Notes: generated by a model from the letters alone, not told the origin. DNA of 64,000 nt from Caldilineaceae bacterium (GCA_020433455.1 JAGRCP010000006.1:56350-120349), one strand, 5' to 3'. Shown: positions 8,115 through 18,190, counted from the stretch's first letter. Numbers and translations: made by a program.

Positions 8115-10208
8115 ATGAAAAAGCAACTTCTGGTGCGCTTTTCTCTGCCCGTGCAGAGCCGTGTGCCGAATGTTCCGCACTTTACCGCGCACGGGGGGCC
8201 TGTACAGTCGATCCGGCGGCTGCTTCTTTTTGGGATCGGCGTTCTCCTGACATTGCTCCCCGCCGGGCCGGCCCTGGCCGCGCCGGAAATGCAGGCCCCT
8301 GGCAACCAGGCCTTTTTTGCTCTTTCGCCTCTGGAGGGAACGCGCGGCGAACTCCAAACCCATACCGCCGATATCACCGTCGCCTGGACGGACGGCGTCC
8401 TCACCGCTGCGGTAGACGCGCTCTACCGCGTCTACAACGGCGGCGCCGACCCCATCACGCTGCTGGTGCGCGTCGAGCCCCAATCCGATGCCGCGCAGGC
8501 AGACCCGGGCGCGGTGACGCTGCTGGCCGACGGCGTACCCGTTGCCCTGGAAGCGGGGGACGGCGCTACGCTCATCGGTCGGGTTGCCCTTCCGGCGGAC
8601 GGACGCAGCGATCTGCGCCTGCGCTATGCTGTTGCCCTGGGCGATGGGCCGACCGCGGCCGTAGGCTACGATATTGAGCACCTGCGGGCCTGGACGGGCG
8701 AGCGTAGCCTGCGCGTGGCGCTGGCGCTGCCCGCCCTGATTACGCCGTCTTCGTGGATTGAGATCACGCCCGCCGGCTGGAGCGATCTGACCGACAGCGA
8801 GAACGGCATCAAGTGGCTCTATGACGGCGTTCTGCCTGCGGAGCCGCCGACCCTCGCGTTTATCCATCCCGCAATCTGGGCCCAACTTCAGGCCGCCGCC
8901 GCGGCGGACTCGCCCGAGGGACAGCGGACATTGGGCGACCTCTACCGCACGCTCTATGTTGCGACCGCGGGCGATTCGGCTGCACGTTTTTATGCCCAAT
9001 CTTTGGCCGCCTATACCGCGGGCGCAGAGGCCGCCGGAGCCGGCCCCGCGGCGGCTCCCTTCCAGGCGGGCATAGCTGCGCTCTACCGCACGCGGGTGGT
9101 GGGGGATGACGGGCAATCGGCGCCTGGCTATGTTCAGCTCATGACCGAGGCCGCCCGCGCCGCGGCCGCTGGCTTTGCTCCGGACGATCCGCGTCGGGGG
9201 GAGATGCTGCGTTGGGAGCAGGAAGGCTTGCAGCTTCAACTCATCCAAAGCCGGGAACTCGGAGACTGGATCGGCGCATTGAGCCTGATCGAGCAACTGA
9301 CCGCGCTGCCGCCTGCCGCCGTCGATCAGGCCGCGTTGACCCAGGAAAGGCGGGAGATCGAGGTGCAGCAGGCGCTCCAACTGTTGGAGCAAGGCGACGA
9401 TCGCGCGGCTCTGGCGCTGGTGGGCGAGGAGATTGCCGACGCACAGCTCGCGCCGACTTTGGCCGCCCAGAGTCTCTTTGCCGCCTGGCACGTCACCATG
9501 ACCGTGAGCACGGGCGCGACGGAGTTGCTTTTCGTCGCGCAGCCCGCAGGAGACGGCTCAGCAGGGCATGCCGCCCTGGCCGAACAGGTCGCCCGCCTGT
9601 CCGATGCCGGCCTGCCCCGGGGCGTAAAGGTCGATCTCTCGCCCCGGCAGGAGGCAAGCGGAACCAATCCTATCCGTTTGGCGCTTACTATTCCAGCCGA
9701 TCAGTCGATTGACCCATTGGCAACGCTGGTGAGCGGCGATCCCCAATGGGCGATGCTGCGCAGCGTGCTGGCCCAGGCAACCCCGGTGCGCGAACAGGCG
9801 AACCGCTTTTTGTGGCGCGAGGATCTCCTGCGCCAGACGCTCAACCTCGCGCCGGCCGCCGATCAATGGGCCGCGGCCGCGGCCAACCTCCAACGTACGG
9901 CCGTCGAAATGGAAGCCGCGCCGTCTGCCGGTGAGGAGGCCCTGCGCGCCCGGATTGCCGTGATCAACTACCGCAATGCCGCCGCGCTGTGGGAAAACTT
10001 GGCGTCGAACAGCTGGGTGATTACCACCTTGCGCATGCCTGGCGGCGCTGATACGCTTTCCCGTACCTGGTTGACCACGGCCGATGCGCCGGCCCAAATC
10101 ATGGAATACAGCGCACAGACGCTCAACCGGCAACGGTTGCTCATCGTCGCACTGCTGGGAGCGATCGGGCTGCTCCTCTTTTCGCTTTTGTTGTGGCGAT
10201 TACTGTAG
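8115..10208 (+). CDS. Secreted/membrane-anchored protein of unknown function
   Basis: About 697 residues from ATG 8115; an in-frame ATG at 8061 is also possible and neither has a convincing ribosome site. A signal-like segment (RRLLLFGIGVLLTLLPAGPALA) leads into a beta-rich domain (TADITVAWTDGVLTAAVDALY), then a long Ala-rich helical region, and a C-terminal TM anchor (LLIVALLGAIGLLLFSLLLW). Most of the chain is therefore predicted outside the membrane. The downstream transglutaminase gene starts 46 bases after its stop, so the two are likely co-transcribed and may work together at the cell surface. No known family recognised. Confidence 0.75.
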   Translation: MKKQLLVRFSLPVQSRVPNVPHFTAHGGPVQSIRRLLLFGIGVLLTLLPAGPALAAPEMQAPGNQAFFALSPLEGTRGELQTHTADITVAWTDGVLTAAVDALYRVYNGGADPITLLVRVEPQSDAAQADPGAVTLLADGVPVALEAGDGATLIGRVALPADGRSDLRLRYAVALGDGPTAAVGYDIEHLRAWTGERSLRVALALPALITPSSWIEITPAGWSDLTDSENGIKWLYDGVLPAEPPTLAFIHPAIWAQLQAAAAADSPEGQRTLGDLYRTLYVATAGDSAARFYAQSLAAYTAGAEAAGAGPAAAPFQAGIAALYRTRVVGDDGQSAPGYVQLMTEAARAAAAGFAPDDPRRGEMLRWEQEGLQLQLIQSRELGDWIGALSLIEQLTALPPAAVDQAALTQERREIEVQQALQLLEQGDDRAALALVGEEIADAQLAPTLAAQSLFAAWHVTMTVSTGATELLFVAQPAGDGSAGHAALAEQVARLSDAGLPRGVKVDLSPRQEASGTNPIRLALTIPADQSIDPLATLVSGDPQWAMLRSVLAQATPVREQANRFLWREDLLRQTLNLAPAADQWAAAAANLQRTAVEMEAAPSAGEEALRARIAVINYRNAAALWENLASNSWVITTLRMPGGADTLSRTWLTTADAPAQIMEYSAQTLNRQRLLIVALLGAIGLLLFSLLLWRLL

Positions 10209-10254
10209 CCGCGGTACACTACTGTCAGGCTTTGTTTCTTTTCACTCTTACTCT

Positions 10255-12657
10255 ATGACGACATTAACTTCCCGTCAGGCTGCCGCCCAATCTAACCCAA
10301 GGGGCCTTATCGCGCGGGCAAGCCGCTACCGTGATAATGTCTACTTTCAGGACGGTTACTGGATGACCATCATCCTGACCGTCCTGCTTTATCTGCTGGT
10401 GGCTATCTCACTGGATGCCGCGGGCTACACGCCCCAAACGTCGATTCTGGTTCCCGTCACCGTCGGTGCGCTGGTCCTGGGCATCTTCATGTCCTTCAGC
10501 CGCTTTGACATTTTCTTCGCCATGTCCCACAGCCTGTTTACGGGCTTTGCGTGGATTCTCTTCCTCATGACGACGCTGGTGACGCCCGGCGAAATTTTGC
10601 CCTTCCAGGCCAACGGCATTGAAGGGCTTCAGGCCCGGGCTTACCACGTGTTGCTTTCCTGGGTCCTCTGGATCAGTTCCGCCATGGAAGGCAATGCGAC
10701 GGCTGATAACTACGTCTTTATTTTTGAGATTAGCTTTTTGGTCTGGTGGCTGACTTTTTTGGGGACCTGGTCAATTTTTCGCTACGGATACACGTGGCGG
10801 GCGGTGGTTCCGGCCGGGATCGTGTTGGCGATTAACGTCTTCAACGCGCCGGATCCCATCCTGAGCTTTTTGGTCATCTTTTCGCTGCTGGCGCTGATAT
10901 TGTTGGCGCGTACAAATTTGGCCGAGCAGCAGCTGCGCTGGCGTGAGCAGCGCATCTATTTTACGCCTGACATTGATTTCGACTTTGTGCGGAGCGCCCT
11001 CTATTACAGCGTTATGGTTCTGGCGCTGGCGTGGATAATTCCCGGGCTGGGACGCAATCCTCAGGTCCAGTCCGTCACGTCGCCCGTCCGGGAGAATTTT
11101 ACAGCGATGACGCGTCGCTTCAATGAAATGCATCCCGGCCTGAATCAACGCGAGATCCCTACGGCTGCCTCCTTCGGTCCTAATTTGACATTGGGCGGCG
11201 CACGGCAAGTGGAGGATCGACCTGTCCTCCAGATTCGCGCCGATGAGGGGCGCTATTGGCGGGCGGTGACGTACGACTACTACGACGGCGCGGGCTGGCG
11301 CGGCACCCGGGGCCAGGAACAGACCTATGATGCGCTGGAGCCGATTCCCATTCCCGCGTGGTCCAACCGTGAGCCCATCACCCAAACGGTTACGCTCCTT
11401 TCCCCCACCGGCGGCGTAATTTTTGCGGTGCAGGATCTGTTGGCCGCCGACATTCCCATCAGCGCACTGGCCGAGAACGTGGGCGACACCGGGGATCGGG
11501 TGGAAATCTCCTATGCGACCGCCCGGCGTGAATTGAAGGCGGAATCAACCTATACGGTGATCAGCAACTATAGCCGGCCCACCGTGCAGCAATTGCGCGA
11601 TGCAACGACCCTTGCGCCCGCACCCCCAATCCAATCGACTTATACGCAACTTCCCGCCGATTTCTCGCCCCGCATTGCGCAACTGGCCGCCGATATTGCT
11701 ACCCAGGAGGCGACGGCCTATGACAAGGCCAAAGCTATCGAAGGGTATCTGCGCCAAAATTATCCCTACAACGAGTTGATTGCCGCGCCGCCCGCGGGAT
11801 CCGATCCCATTGAATATTTCCTCTTTGATTTGCAGGAAGGCTATTGCGACTATTACGCAACGTCTATGGTTTTGATGTTGCGCAGCCTGGGCATTCCTGC
11901 CCGCCCCGCCAGCGGCTATGCTCAGGGGACGTTTGATCAGCAGAGCCGCACCTATCTCGTCACCGGCGATGACGCCCACACGTGGGTGGAAGTCTTCTTC
12001 CCCGGACTGGGCTGGATTGAGTTCGAGCCGACCGCGGGCGAAGGCCCCCTCAATCGTCCGTCGGGCGTCGATCCGGCCGCAGCGGATGCCGGAGAGGAAG
12101 CCGCCCAGAGCACGGTCGTCCCCCAGTCGGAATCGCCGCTTCCGCCGGAGAATCTTCTGGATTCGGGGCTGGAGGATTTGCCGGAAGATCTGCTGGGCGG
12201 CGGGGGAGGAGGCGGCCCCGTACGTCCGTGGCTGCCTTGGGCGGGACTGGCCGCTACGCTGCTGGTTTTGCTGGGCGGGCTGTGGGTGATGCGGCGCACG
12301 CGTTTAACCGGACCGGAACTCTTCTCGCCCGATGTGTCGCCCATCGTTTATGAGCGTATGGTACGCTGGGCCGGGCGCATCGGCATCCCCCTGCATATCG
12401 CCCAGACGCCTTACGAGCACGCGGACCGTCTGGGTCGGGCCTTGCCGGCCGGCCGGCCGTACATCAATGAAATTACGGAGGAGTATGTCGTCTACCAGTT
12501 TGGCGGCCGGGCTCGACAAACGGGCGACGGAACGCTGACGGAGACGGACAGTGCGATTGAGGCGGCCTGGCAAACCTTGCGCCCTCTGTTCCAGAAAATA
12601 TGGATGCGGGAGCAGATGAGTCCCCGGCGCGCCGCACGCTTGCGGTCGAAAAAATAG
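10255..12657 (+). CDS. TgpA-like membrane transglutaminase-domain protein
   Basis: About 800 residues. The frame is open further upstream but that part overlaps the previous gene and is not protein-like; ATG 10255 (MTTLTSRQAA) is taken as start. The N-terminal third holds several TM helices, as in TgpA/DUF3488 proteins. A periplasmic or extracellular papain-like transglutaminase core carries the triad region: Cys in EGYCDYYATSM, His in DDAHTWVEVFF, and the acidic IEFEPT segment. A Gly-rich linker, another TM (WAGLAATLLVLLGGLWVM) and a DUF4129-like cytoplasmic tail (YERMVRWAGRIG, TPYEHADRLG) follow. Such proteins are often found with MoxR and DUF58 genes; those are absent here and the partner is the 697-residue protein just upstream. 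Confidence 0.87.
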   Translation: MTTLTSRQAAAQSNPRGLIARASRYRDNVYFQDGYWMTIILTVLLYLLVAISLDAAGYTPQTSILVPVTVGALVLGIFMSFSRFDIFFAMSHSLFTGFAWILFLMTTLVTPGEILPFQANGIEGLQARAYHVLLSWVLWISSAMEGNATADNYVFIFEISFLVWWLTFLGTWSIFRYGYTWRAVVPAGIVLAINVFNAPDPILSFLVIFSLLALILLARTNLAEQQLRWREQRIYFTPDIDFDFVRSALYYSVMVLALAWIIPGLGRNPQVQSVTSPVRENFTAMTRRFNEMHPGLNQREIPTAASFGPNLTLGGARQVEDRPVLQIRADEGRYWRAVTYDYYDGAGWRGTRGQEQTYDALEPIPIPAWSNREPITQTVTLLSPTGGVIFAVQDLLAADIPISALAENVGDTGDRVEISYATARRELKAESTYTVISNYSRPTVQQLRDATTLAPAPPIQSTYTQLPADFSPRIAQLAADIATQEATAYDKAKAIEGYLRQNYPYNELIAAPPAGSDPIEYFLFDLQEGYCDYYATSMVLMLRSLGIPARPASGYAQGTFDQQSRTYLVTGDDAHTWVEVFFPGLGWIEFEPTAGEGPLNRPSGVDPAAADAGEEAAQSTVVPQSESPLPPENLLDSGLEDLPEDLLGGGGGGGPVRPWLPWAGLAATLLVLLGGLWVMRRTRLTGPELFSPDVSPIVYERMVRWAGRIGIPLHIAQTPYEHADRLGRALPAGRPYINEITEEYVVYQFGGRARQTGDGTLTETDSAIEAAWQTLRPLFQKIWMREQMSPRRAARLRSKK

Positions 12658-12676
12658 AGGTTCTCCGACGCAGGTC

Positions 12677-12695
12677 AACCGGCTTTGAGCCGGTT
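12677..12695 (+). terminator. Hairpin after the transglutaminase gene
   Basis: AACCGGCT, loop TTG, AGCCGGTT followed by TCCC; short U-tract only. A second GC-rich hairpin (GGCGGCG with CGCCGCC) follows before the convergent gene at 12734. Probable weak bidirectional termination zone. Confidence 0.5.
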
Positions 12696-12733
12696 TCCCA
12701 TAATCGGCGGCGGTTGAAAATCGCCGCCTGCGC

Positions 12734-13390
12734 TTATGCGCTTACATTCAACAGCACGACTTCGGTTTCTTCGGGCAGGTTGCTCTTATTGAGTTTGAGG
12801 GTATCAACCGGCTCGGGCACGACGACGCCCAACTCCTTGAGGAATTTATCCACCGACGCCAAGTCGGACGCAATGCCGGACGCCAGCCTATCATGGGCAT
12901 AGTGCATGGGAATGACGATGCGCGGCTCCAGCATGCCGATCACGTCCACCGCGCGGGTCGGGTCCAGCGTGTCGCCGCCGCCCACCGGAACCATGAGTAC
13001 GTCTACTTCGCTCAGGTTCAGTCCGTCAATCTCCGCTTGGCTGGGCACCTCGCCCAAATCTCCCAGATGACCGACGATCAGGTTGCCGAATTCGTAGAAA
13101 AAAACCGTGTTGCGTTCCGGCTCCGCGCCCGCCTGCTTGCGGTGATAAGTGGTGGCCCCCGTTACGAAGACGTTCTGCACCTCGTACTCGCCGGGGCCGG
13201 TAATGGCCTTATAGTCGCCCGTCAGCCGCTCCAGGTTGTTGTGACCCGGCTGGTCATGGCTAATGGTAACAATATCGGCCTTGAGCTTGGGTAAGGTCAG
13301 TCCGACCGACTTGGAATAGGGATCGCATACAACCGTAACGCCGCCCTCGCGGATGCGAAAACAGGAAAGACCGTACCAGTTAATATCCAT
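12734..13390 (-). CDS. UlaG-like metallo-beta-lactamase-fold protein with altered metal motif
   Basis: 218 residues. Starts [13 protein letters not shown], the typical opening of the UlaG/UPF0173 branch, with [10 protein letters not shown] where the family has a His-x-His-x-Asp-His-type metal motif. Here the second His is Gln. The later GHLGDLGE segment (normally supplying His and Asp) and the IPMHY His near the C-terminus are kept. Branch members hydrolyse lactones or phosphoesters, but many are uncharacterised. Stand-alone gene, convergent with the transglutaminase gene. No strong ribosome site is apparent before the ATG. Confidence 0.8.
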   Translation of the reverse strand: MDINWYGLSCFRIREGGVTVVCDPYSKSVGLTLPKLKADIVTISHDQPGHNNLERLTGDYKAITGPGEYEVQNVFVTGATTYHRKQAGAEPERNTVFFYEFGNLIVGHLGDLGEVPSQAEIDGLNLSEVDVLMVPVGGGDTLDPTRAVDVIGMLEPRIVIPMHYAHDRLASGIASDLASVDKFLKELGVVVPEPVDTLKLNKSNLPEETEVVLLNVSA

Positions 13391-13744
13391 ACGTCACACT
13401 TTCTAAACCAATGATGGGAATCATTTTTCGGCGCAATTTGGAACAAATGTTTGGAAGCACTATACCGTAAATTTTTGTGGGATCAAAATTGTACGGGGCT
13501 TTTCCAGGCGATCCAGCGCCGCGTAAAAAACGGTTGTTTCTCCCGTTCCTCTATGGTAGGATATCATCCTCTCAGCTAAAATCAGCCGGCCTGATCGGTT
13601 CTTCACATTAGGCTGCATCGGCATTTCACCGGCGCAAGGATTGCAACCTCGCTTGACAGTGAAAAGCGCCCTCGGTCGCCCGCTGCTGCGTCCGATTTTA
13701 GTCTTTGCACCTGTTTCCCAACCTTCTTACGGAGATTCCGGCTT
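13391..13744. other. Intergenic spacer upstream of the MttB-family gene
   Basis: 354 bases without a convincing gene. It contains a small palindrome (GGATATCATCC near 13558-13568) and a GGAG 10 bases before the MttB-family ATG. No riboswitch class or strong promoter was recognised. Confidence 0.4.
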
Positions 13745-15292
13745 ATGGCCCTGCCTGCATCAGCTCAGCGGCGAGCAGAGCGTCGCCGACGGCGTACCCG
13801 TTCGCCCCTGGCGCATATCCCCTGGCGTATTGTGGAGAATAACCTGCCGGCCATGACGGTACTGTCGCCCGAGGAGCTGGACAAACTGCATGAAGCGTCC
13901 ATGCGAATCGTGGAAGAGATCGGCATCGCCTTCATGGATGATGAGGCGCTGGACCTGTGGGCCGCGGCCGGAGCCGCCGTGGATCGCAGCACCCAACGCG
14001 TTCGGATCGACCGGGGGTTGCTCCTGGAGCTGACGGCAAAGGCGCCCAGCTCCTTTACATGGCGGGCGCGTAATCCTGCACGTCATGTGCCCATTGGCAG
14101 CAATCATATTGCCTTTGCCCCCAATGGCGGCACGATTTTTGCCCAGGACCTGGAAAAAGGGCGGCGGCCGGGCATCATGGCGGACTACAATAATTTCTTG
14201 CGCCTCATGCAGATGTGCAACGCCATCCACTTTACAGGCGACCAACTCGTGACGCCCCACGACGTGCCTGTGTCCCATCGCCACCTGCAACGTTCTTACT
14301 CCGCTTTTACCCTGACGGACAAAGCGTACATGGAAGCGCCCCATGGTCGTATTATTTCAGCCGATGCCGTGGAGATGGCGAAAATTGTCTTTCAGGAGGA
14401 CGTTACCCGTTCGCATGAGCCGGTCTTGGGCGGCGTTGTCAACGCCAGCAGTCCGCTGCGCTACGACGAGCGCATGTTGGGCGGAATGATTACCTTTGGC
14501 CGCGCCAACCAGGTTCTGATTATTACGCCCTTCATTCTGGCCGGCGCCATGAGCCCCATTACCATGGCCGCGGCCGTTGCCCAGCAGAATGCCGAAGCGC
14601 TGGCCGGCATTGCCTTTGTGCAGGTAGTGCGTCCGGGTGCGCCGGTTCTCTACGGCGGCTTTGCCACCAACATCGATATGAAGACCGGCGGTCCCGCTTT
14701 CGGCACGCCGGAAGGCGCCTGGGCCATGGCCGCGGGCGCGCAACTGGCCCGTCGGTATGGCCTGCCCTACCGGGGCAGCGGCAGCCTGAATACTTCCAAA
14801 GCGCCCGACGCCCAATCCGTCTACGAGACCATGTGGTCCATTTGGCCCGCGGTGATGGCCCATACCAACTTTGTCATGCACTCGGTCGGCTGGTTGGAAG
14901 CAGGATTGACGGCTTCGTTTGAAAAAGTCATCATCGATATGGAGAGCCTGGCTATGTTCAGCTATTTTTTCCAGGGGCAGGAGATTAGCGATGAGACGTT
15001 GGCCCTGGACATGATCGCCCAGGTCGGACCGGGCGGTCACCATTTCGGCACGCCCCACACCCATGCGCGTTACAGTACAGAATTTTATACGCCCATTCTG
15101 GCCGATCGGCAGAATTATGAGACGTGGGCGCTAAACGGCGCGCAAGACGCCGCAACGCGCGCCCACGGAATCTGGAAGCGCCTCCTGGCCGATTATGCAG
15201 CGCCGCCTATGGCCGTGGAAATTCAGGAAGCGCTGCAGGAATTTGTGGCGCGTCGCGGACAGGAATTAATGGGTGTTGAGCTATATGGATAG
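13745..15292 (+). CDS. MttB-superfamily corrinoid methyltransferase (non-pyrrolysine)
   Basis: 515 residues of the trimethylamine/glycine-betaine methyltransferase superfamily, which moves a methyl group from a quaternary or tertiary amine to a corrinoid protein. The basic N-terminus (RRAERRRRRTR), the LSPEELDKLHEASMRIVEEIG helix and the central GAMSPITMAAAVAQQNAEAL segment are family features. The frame is continuous with no internal UAG, so unlike true MttB it does not use pyrrolysine; it belongs with the MtgB-like, non-Pyl majority, whose substrates vary. GGAG lies 10 bases upstream of the ATG. The next gene, a large LuxR/AAA regulator, begins 9 bases after the stop. No cognate corrinoid protein (MttC/MtgC) or corrinoid:THF methyltransferase is present in the window. 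Confidence 0.87.
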   Translation: MALPASAQRRAERRRRRTRSPLAHIPWRIVENNLPAMTVLSPEELDKLHEASMRIVEEIGIAFMDDEALDLWAAAGAAVDRSTQRVRIDRGLLLELTAKAPSSFTWRARNPARHVPIGSNHIAFAPNGGTIFAQDLEKGRRPGIMADYNNFLRLMQMCNAIHFTGDQLVTPHDVPVSHRHLQRSYSAFTLTDKAYMEAPHGRIISADAVEMAKIVFQEDVTRSHEPVLGGVVNASSPLRYDERMLGGMITFGRANQVLIITPFILAGAMSPITMAAAVAQQNAEALAGIAFVQVVRPGAPVLYGGFATNIDMKTGGPAFGTPEGAWAMAAGAQLARRYGLPYRGSGSLNTSKAPDAQSVYETMWSIWPAVMAHTNFVMHSVGWLEAGLTASFEKVIIDMESLAMFSYFFQGQEISDETLALDMIAQVGPGGHHFGTPHTHARYSTEFYTPILADRQNYETWALNGAQDAATRAHGIWKRLLADYAAPPMAVEIQEALQEFVARRGQELMGVELYG

Positions 15293-15301
15293 GCGCCGCT
15301 G

Positions 15302-18010
15302 ATGACCGTACCACAACTGCGCAACGATCCGCCCGCCCCTGCAACTTTGCCCCAGCCGCCTACGCCTTTTGTCGGCCGGCGCAATGAGCTGGACGAAATC
15401 GCGCAGACCGTCAACCAGCCCCACTGCCGCCTGCTGACGCTGGTTGCGCCCGGCGGCATGGGTAAGACGCGCCTGGCGATCGCCGCGGCCGGTGAGCTAA
15501 GCGATGCGTTTGATCAGGGCGTAGCGTTCGTTGATCTCCAATCCGTTACCGATGCGGCCCTCCTGACGGCTGCCGTCTGCAATGCGCTGGGGTTGACCCC
15601 CTCTCCTCAGGAGACGCCCGAAGAGCAGCTTTTGCGCTATCTGGGCGAGCGGGAAATGCTGCTGATTCTCGACAATTTTGAAAATGTCCTGGCCGGCGCA
15701 GAGCAGCTTACCCCCCTCCTGCAGCAGACGGGCGTCAAGCTGTTGATTACCTCGCGCGAGCCGATTCGCCTCCATGAAGAGTGGCTCTTCCCCCTGGGCG
15801 GTTTGGGTTTTCCCCGGGATCGGAGCTTTGACTTTTCTTCTGCAAACGGAGATGACCCGGCCGGGTTATTGGCTGAATTTCCCGCGCTTCAACTGTTCAC
15901 CCAGCACGCCCGACGCACCTATCCTCGTTTTGACTTCGCTCAGGAACACGCGGATGTTGTACGCATTAGCCGCCTGACCGAAGGCATGCCCCTGGCATTG
16001 GAACTTGCCGCGGCCTGGCGACGCATCCTCAGCTGCGCCGAAATTGCCCAGGAGATCGAACGCAGCCTCGACATTCTGGAGACGCAACTGCGCGATCTTC
16101 CCAGCCGTCATCGCAGCCTGCGCGTCATCTGCGAGCAGGTATGGCGGCAACTTGACCCGCGGGCGCAGATGGCTTTCTCCCGGCTGGCGGTCTTCCGTGG
16201 TCCATTCACGCGTGAAGCCGCGCAGGAAGTCACGGGCGCGACGCTCGTGGACCTCTCGGCGCTGGTCGATAGCTCTCTGCTGCGCTGGAGTACGGATGCC
16301 GATCAAACTTATCGCCTGCATGAGCTGATGCACCGGTTTGCCGGTGAGAAGCTGGCCGCCGCGCCTGCGGATATCCACGCGTCGCGCGCGCGTCATAGCG
16401 CCTATTACCTCACCCGACTCGCGCGGCATCCCCAGCAGCTGGACGACGCCCTGCCGGTTGAACTCGTTGTCACGGCCCGGGAAATTGAGAACGTGCGCGC
16501 CGCCTGGCTGTGGGCGGTAGAGCAGCAGAAGTTTGCCGCGGTTGATGATGCACTGACCGCCCTGCATCGGTTTTATCGCATCCGCGGACGCAGCCGGGAA
16601 GGCCATGCGCTGATGCTCCAGACGCTGGCCGGATTGGATGCCGCGGCCGCCGACGCGTATGGCGACGAAATGCCCCGTCGTCAACTCTTGCGCGGTCGCC
16701 TGCACGTTTCTCTGGGAATTTTTGAGTATGTACAGGGCAATTATCGCCGGGCCGCACTGGAGTTGGAGCAGGGCCTGGCGATCGCCCGAACCCTGCATCA
16801 CGCGCGTGCCGAAATGAGCGCGCTTTCCGCACTCGGCACCATTGCCGTCTGGCAGGGTAACTATGATCGGGGACGCGCGCTCCTGCGCCATAGTCTGGAC
16901 ATTGCCCGCCGGGAGCAGCGCCCCCTGGACGAAGCGGACGCGGTCTGTAGCCTGGCCCGCTCGTATGCGCTGGCGGGAGAGTATGTCGATGCCAAACGGC
17001 TCGCGCGCCAAAGCCTGACCATTCTGCGTCGCCAGGGCGGAAACAACATCCTGGCCCATACGCTGGATATTCTGGGCTGGGCGACCTTTTGTCTTGGTCA
17101 ATATGATGAATCGGCTGCGGCTTACGGTGAGAGTTTGGCCGTCTTTGAGGAGCTGGGCAACCCGCTGGGGCGCGTGCTGGCGCTGGGCGGGGTCGGTTCG
17201 GTGGCCTGGGCCCGGGGCGGCGAGAGCCTGCACGAGGCCGCAAATCTTATGGCCCGCAGCGTGGCGATTTGTCGCGAAAGCGATCAGCGGCAACATCTGG
17301 CCACCCATCTCTGGTGGTCAGCCCAGGTGGCCCTGGACCTGGAGCAGTACGCCCAGGCCCGCGCCTTGAGCCGCGAAGGCCTGACATTGGCGGAAACGTT
17401 GGATAGCCTGGTGTTGCGTGCCTTTAATGCCACCGCCCTGGGCGCGGCCAGTTGCGCCACCGGCGATTGGCTGTCGAGCTGGTCCCTGCTGGATCAGGCC
17501 GCGCGCGCGGCGCTTCAGGCGGCAACCTTGCCGCCCCTGGCTCTGGCCTCTTTTTACATGGCGGAACTGCTTTCCCGCTCGCCTCGCCATGCCGCGCAAA
17601 CGGTCGAACTGCTCCAGGCCGTCATCGATCACCCCGCAACCTGGCAGCCGGTGCGCCTGCGGGCTGCAACCCTGCAAAAGCGGGTGGGAATCACCCCCAA
17701 GCGCGGGGTCGTACGTCCTTTGGAAGAGACCGTTAACCGGCTGTTGGCAACGCCGCCTGACTTCGCCGCCTGGACGGACGCGCGGCCCCACGCTGCGCAA
17801 GCATCACTGGTTGAGCCCCTGACGGAGCGTGAGCAGGAGGTATTGGCCCTCGTTGCCAACGGGTTGACCAATAAGGATATCGCCGAGCAATTGGTGGTGA
17901 CCGTGGGCACCGTCAAGTGGTATACCAACGCCATCTACGGCAAGCTCGCGGTTAAGAACCGCACCCAGGCCGTCGCCTACGCGCGGGAAATCGGCCTCCT
18001 CCCCGCGTGA
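15302..18010 (+). CDS. LuxR-family regulator with AAA/NB-ARC ATPase and TPR repeats
   Basis: 902 residues with MalT-like architecture. An N-terminal P-loop NTPase has Walker A in APGGMGKTRLA and Walker B in LLILDNFENV, followed by LLITSREP; an NB-ARC-like winged helix follows, then a long TPR array (about residues 380-780, repeats such as GNYDRGRALLRHSLDIARR). The C-terminal LuxR HTH is LTEREQEVLALVANGLTNKDIAEQ. Such STAND proteins act as signal-gated transcription activators. It begins 9 bases after the MttB-family stop with little ribosome site of its own, suggesting translational coupling and a role in regulating amine use, though this is inference. Confidence 0.9.
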   Translation: MTVPQLRNDPPAPATLPQPPTPFVGRRNELDEIAQTVNQPHCRLLTLVAPGGMGKTRLAIAAAGELSDAFDQGVAFVDLQSVTDAALLTAAVCNALGLTPSPQETPEEQLLRYLGEREMLLILDNFENVLAGAEQLTPLLQQTGVKLLITSREPIRLHEEWLFPLGGLGFPRDRSFDFSSANGDDPAGLLAEFPALQLFTQHARRTYPRFDFAQEHADVVRISRLTEGMPLALELAAAWRRILSCAEIAQEIERSLDILETQLRDLPSRHRSLRVICEQVWRQLDPRAQMAFSRLAVFRGPFTREAAQEVTGATLVDLSALVDSSLLRWSTDADQTYRLHELMHRFAGEKLAAAPADIHASRARHSAYYLTRLARHPQQLDDALPVELVVTAREIENVRAAWLWAVEQQKFAAVDDALTALHRFYRIRGRSREGHALMLQTLAGLDAAAADAYGDEMPRRQLLRGRLHVSLGIFEYVQGNYRRAALELEQGLAIARTLHHARAEMSALSALGTIAVWQGNYDRGRALLRHSLDIARREQRPLDEADAVCSLARSYALAGEYVDAKRLARQSLTILRRQGGNNILAHTLDILGWATFCLGQYDESAAAYGESLAVFEELGNPLGRVLALGGVGSVAWARGGESLHEAANLMARSVAICRESDQRQHLATHLWWSAQVALDLEQYAQARALSREGLTLAETLDSLVLRAFNATALGAASCATGDWLSSWSLLDQAARAALQAATLPPLALASFYMAELLSRSPRHAAQTVELLQAVIDHPATWQPVRLRAATLQKRVGITPKRGVVRPLEETVNRLLATPPDFAAWTDARPHAAQASLVEPLTEREQEVLALVANGLTNKDIAEQLVVTVGTVKWYTNAIYGKLAVKNRTQAVAYAREIGLLPA

Positions 18011-18076
18011 GCCCGACGGGAGCGGCTTGATAGGCCTTATAACAGGCAGTTTTTTACCGAACCTCCTCCACTGCAT

Positions 18077-18123
18077 CCAATCAACAAGGCGGACTTCGAT
18101 AAGAAGTCCGCCTTGTTGATTGG
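18077..18123. terminator. Bidirectional hairpin between convergent genes
   Basis: Perfect 21-bp arms (first arm ends AAGGCGGACTTC, second begins GAAGTCCGCCTT) around a GATAA loop, without a long U-tract. Located between the LuxR regulator (ends 18010) and the reverse-strand amylopullulanase (ends 18191). Confidence 0.75.
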
Positions 18124-18190
18124 GCTATCCCGTTAACCCGCTATCGCTTTATTGTGCGCCATCATTGCTTCGCGGCTACGCCGCCCCGCC

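Noticed and set aside
13745..15292. Pyrrolysine-containing trimethylamine methyltransferase
   Set aside because: The frame has no internal UAG; it is the non-Pyl type.
15866..17308. 480-codon reverse frame opposite the LuxR/AAA gene
   Set aside because: No protein family features; the forward frame has Walker motifs, TPRs and HTH.
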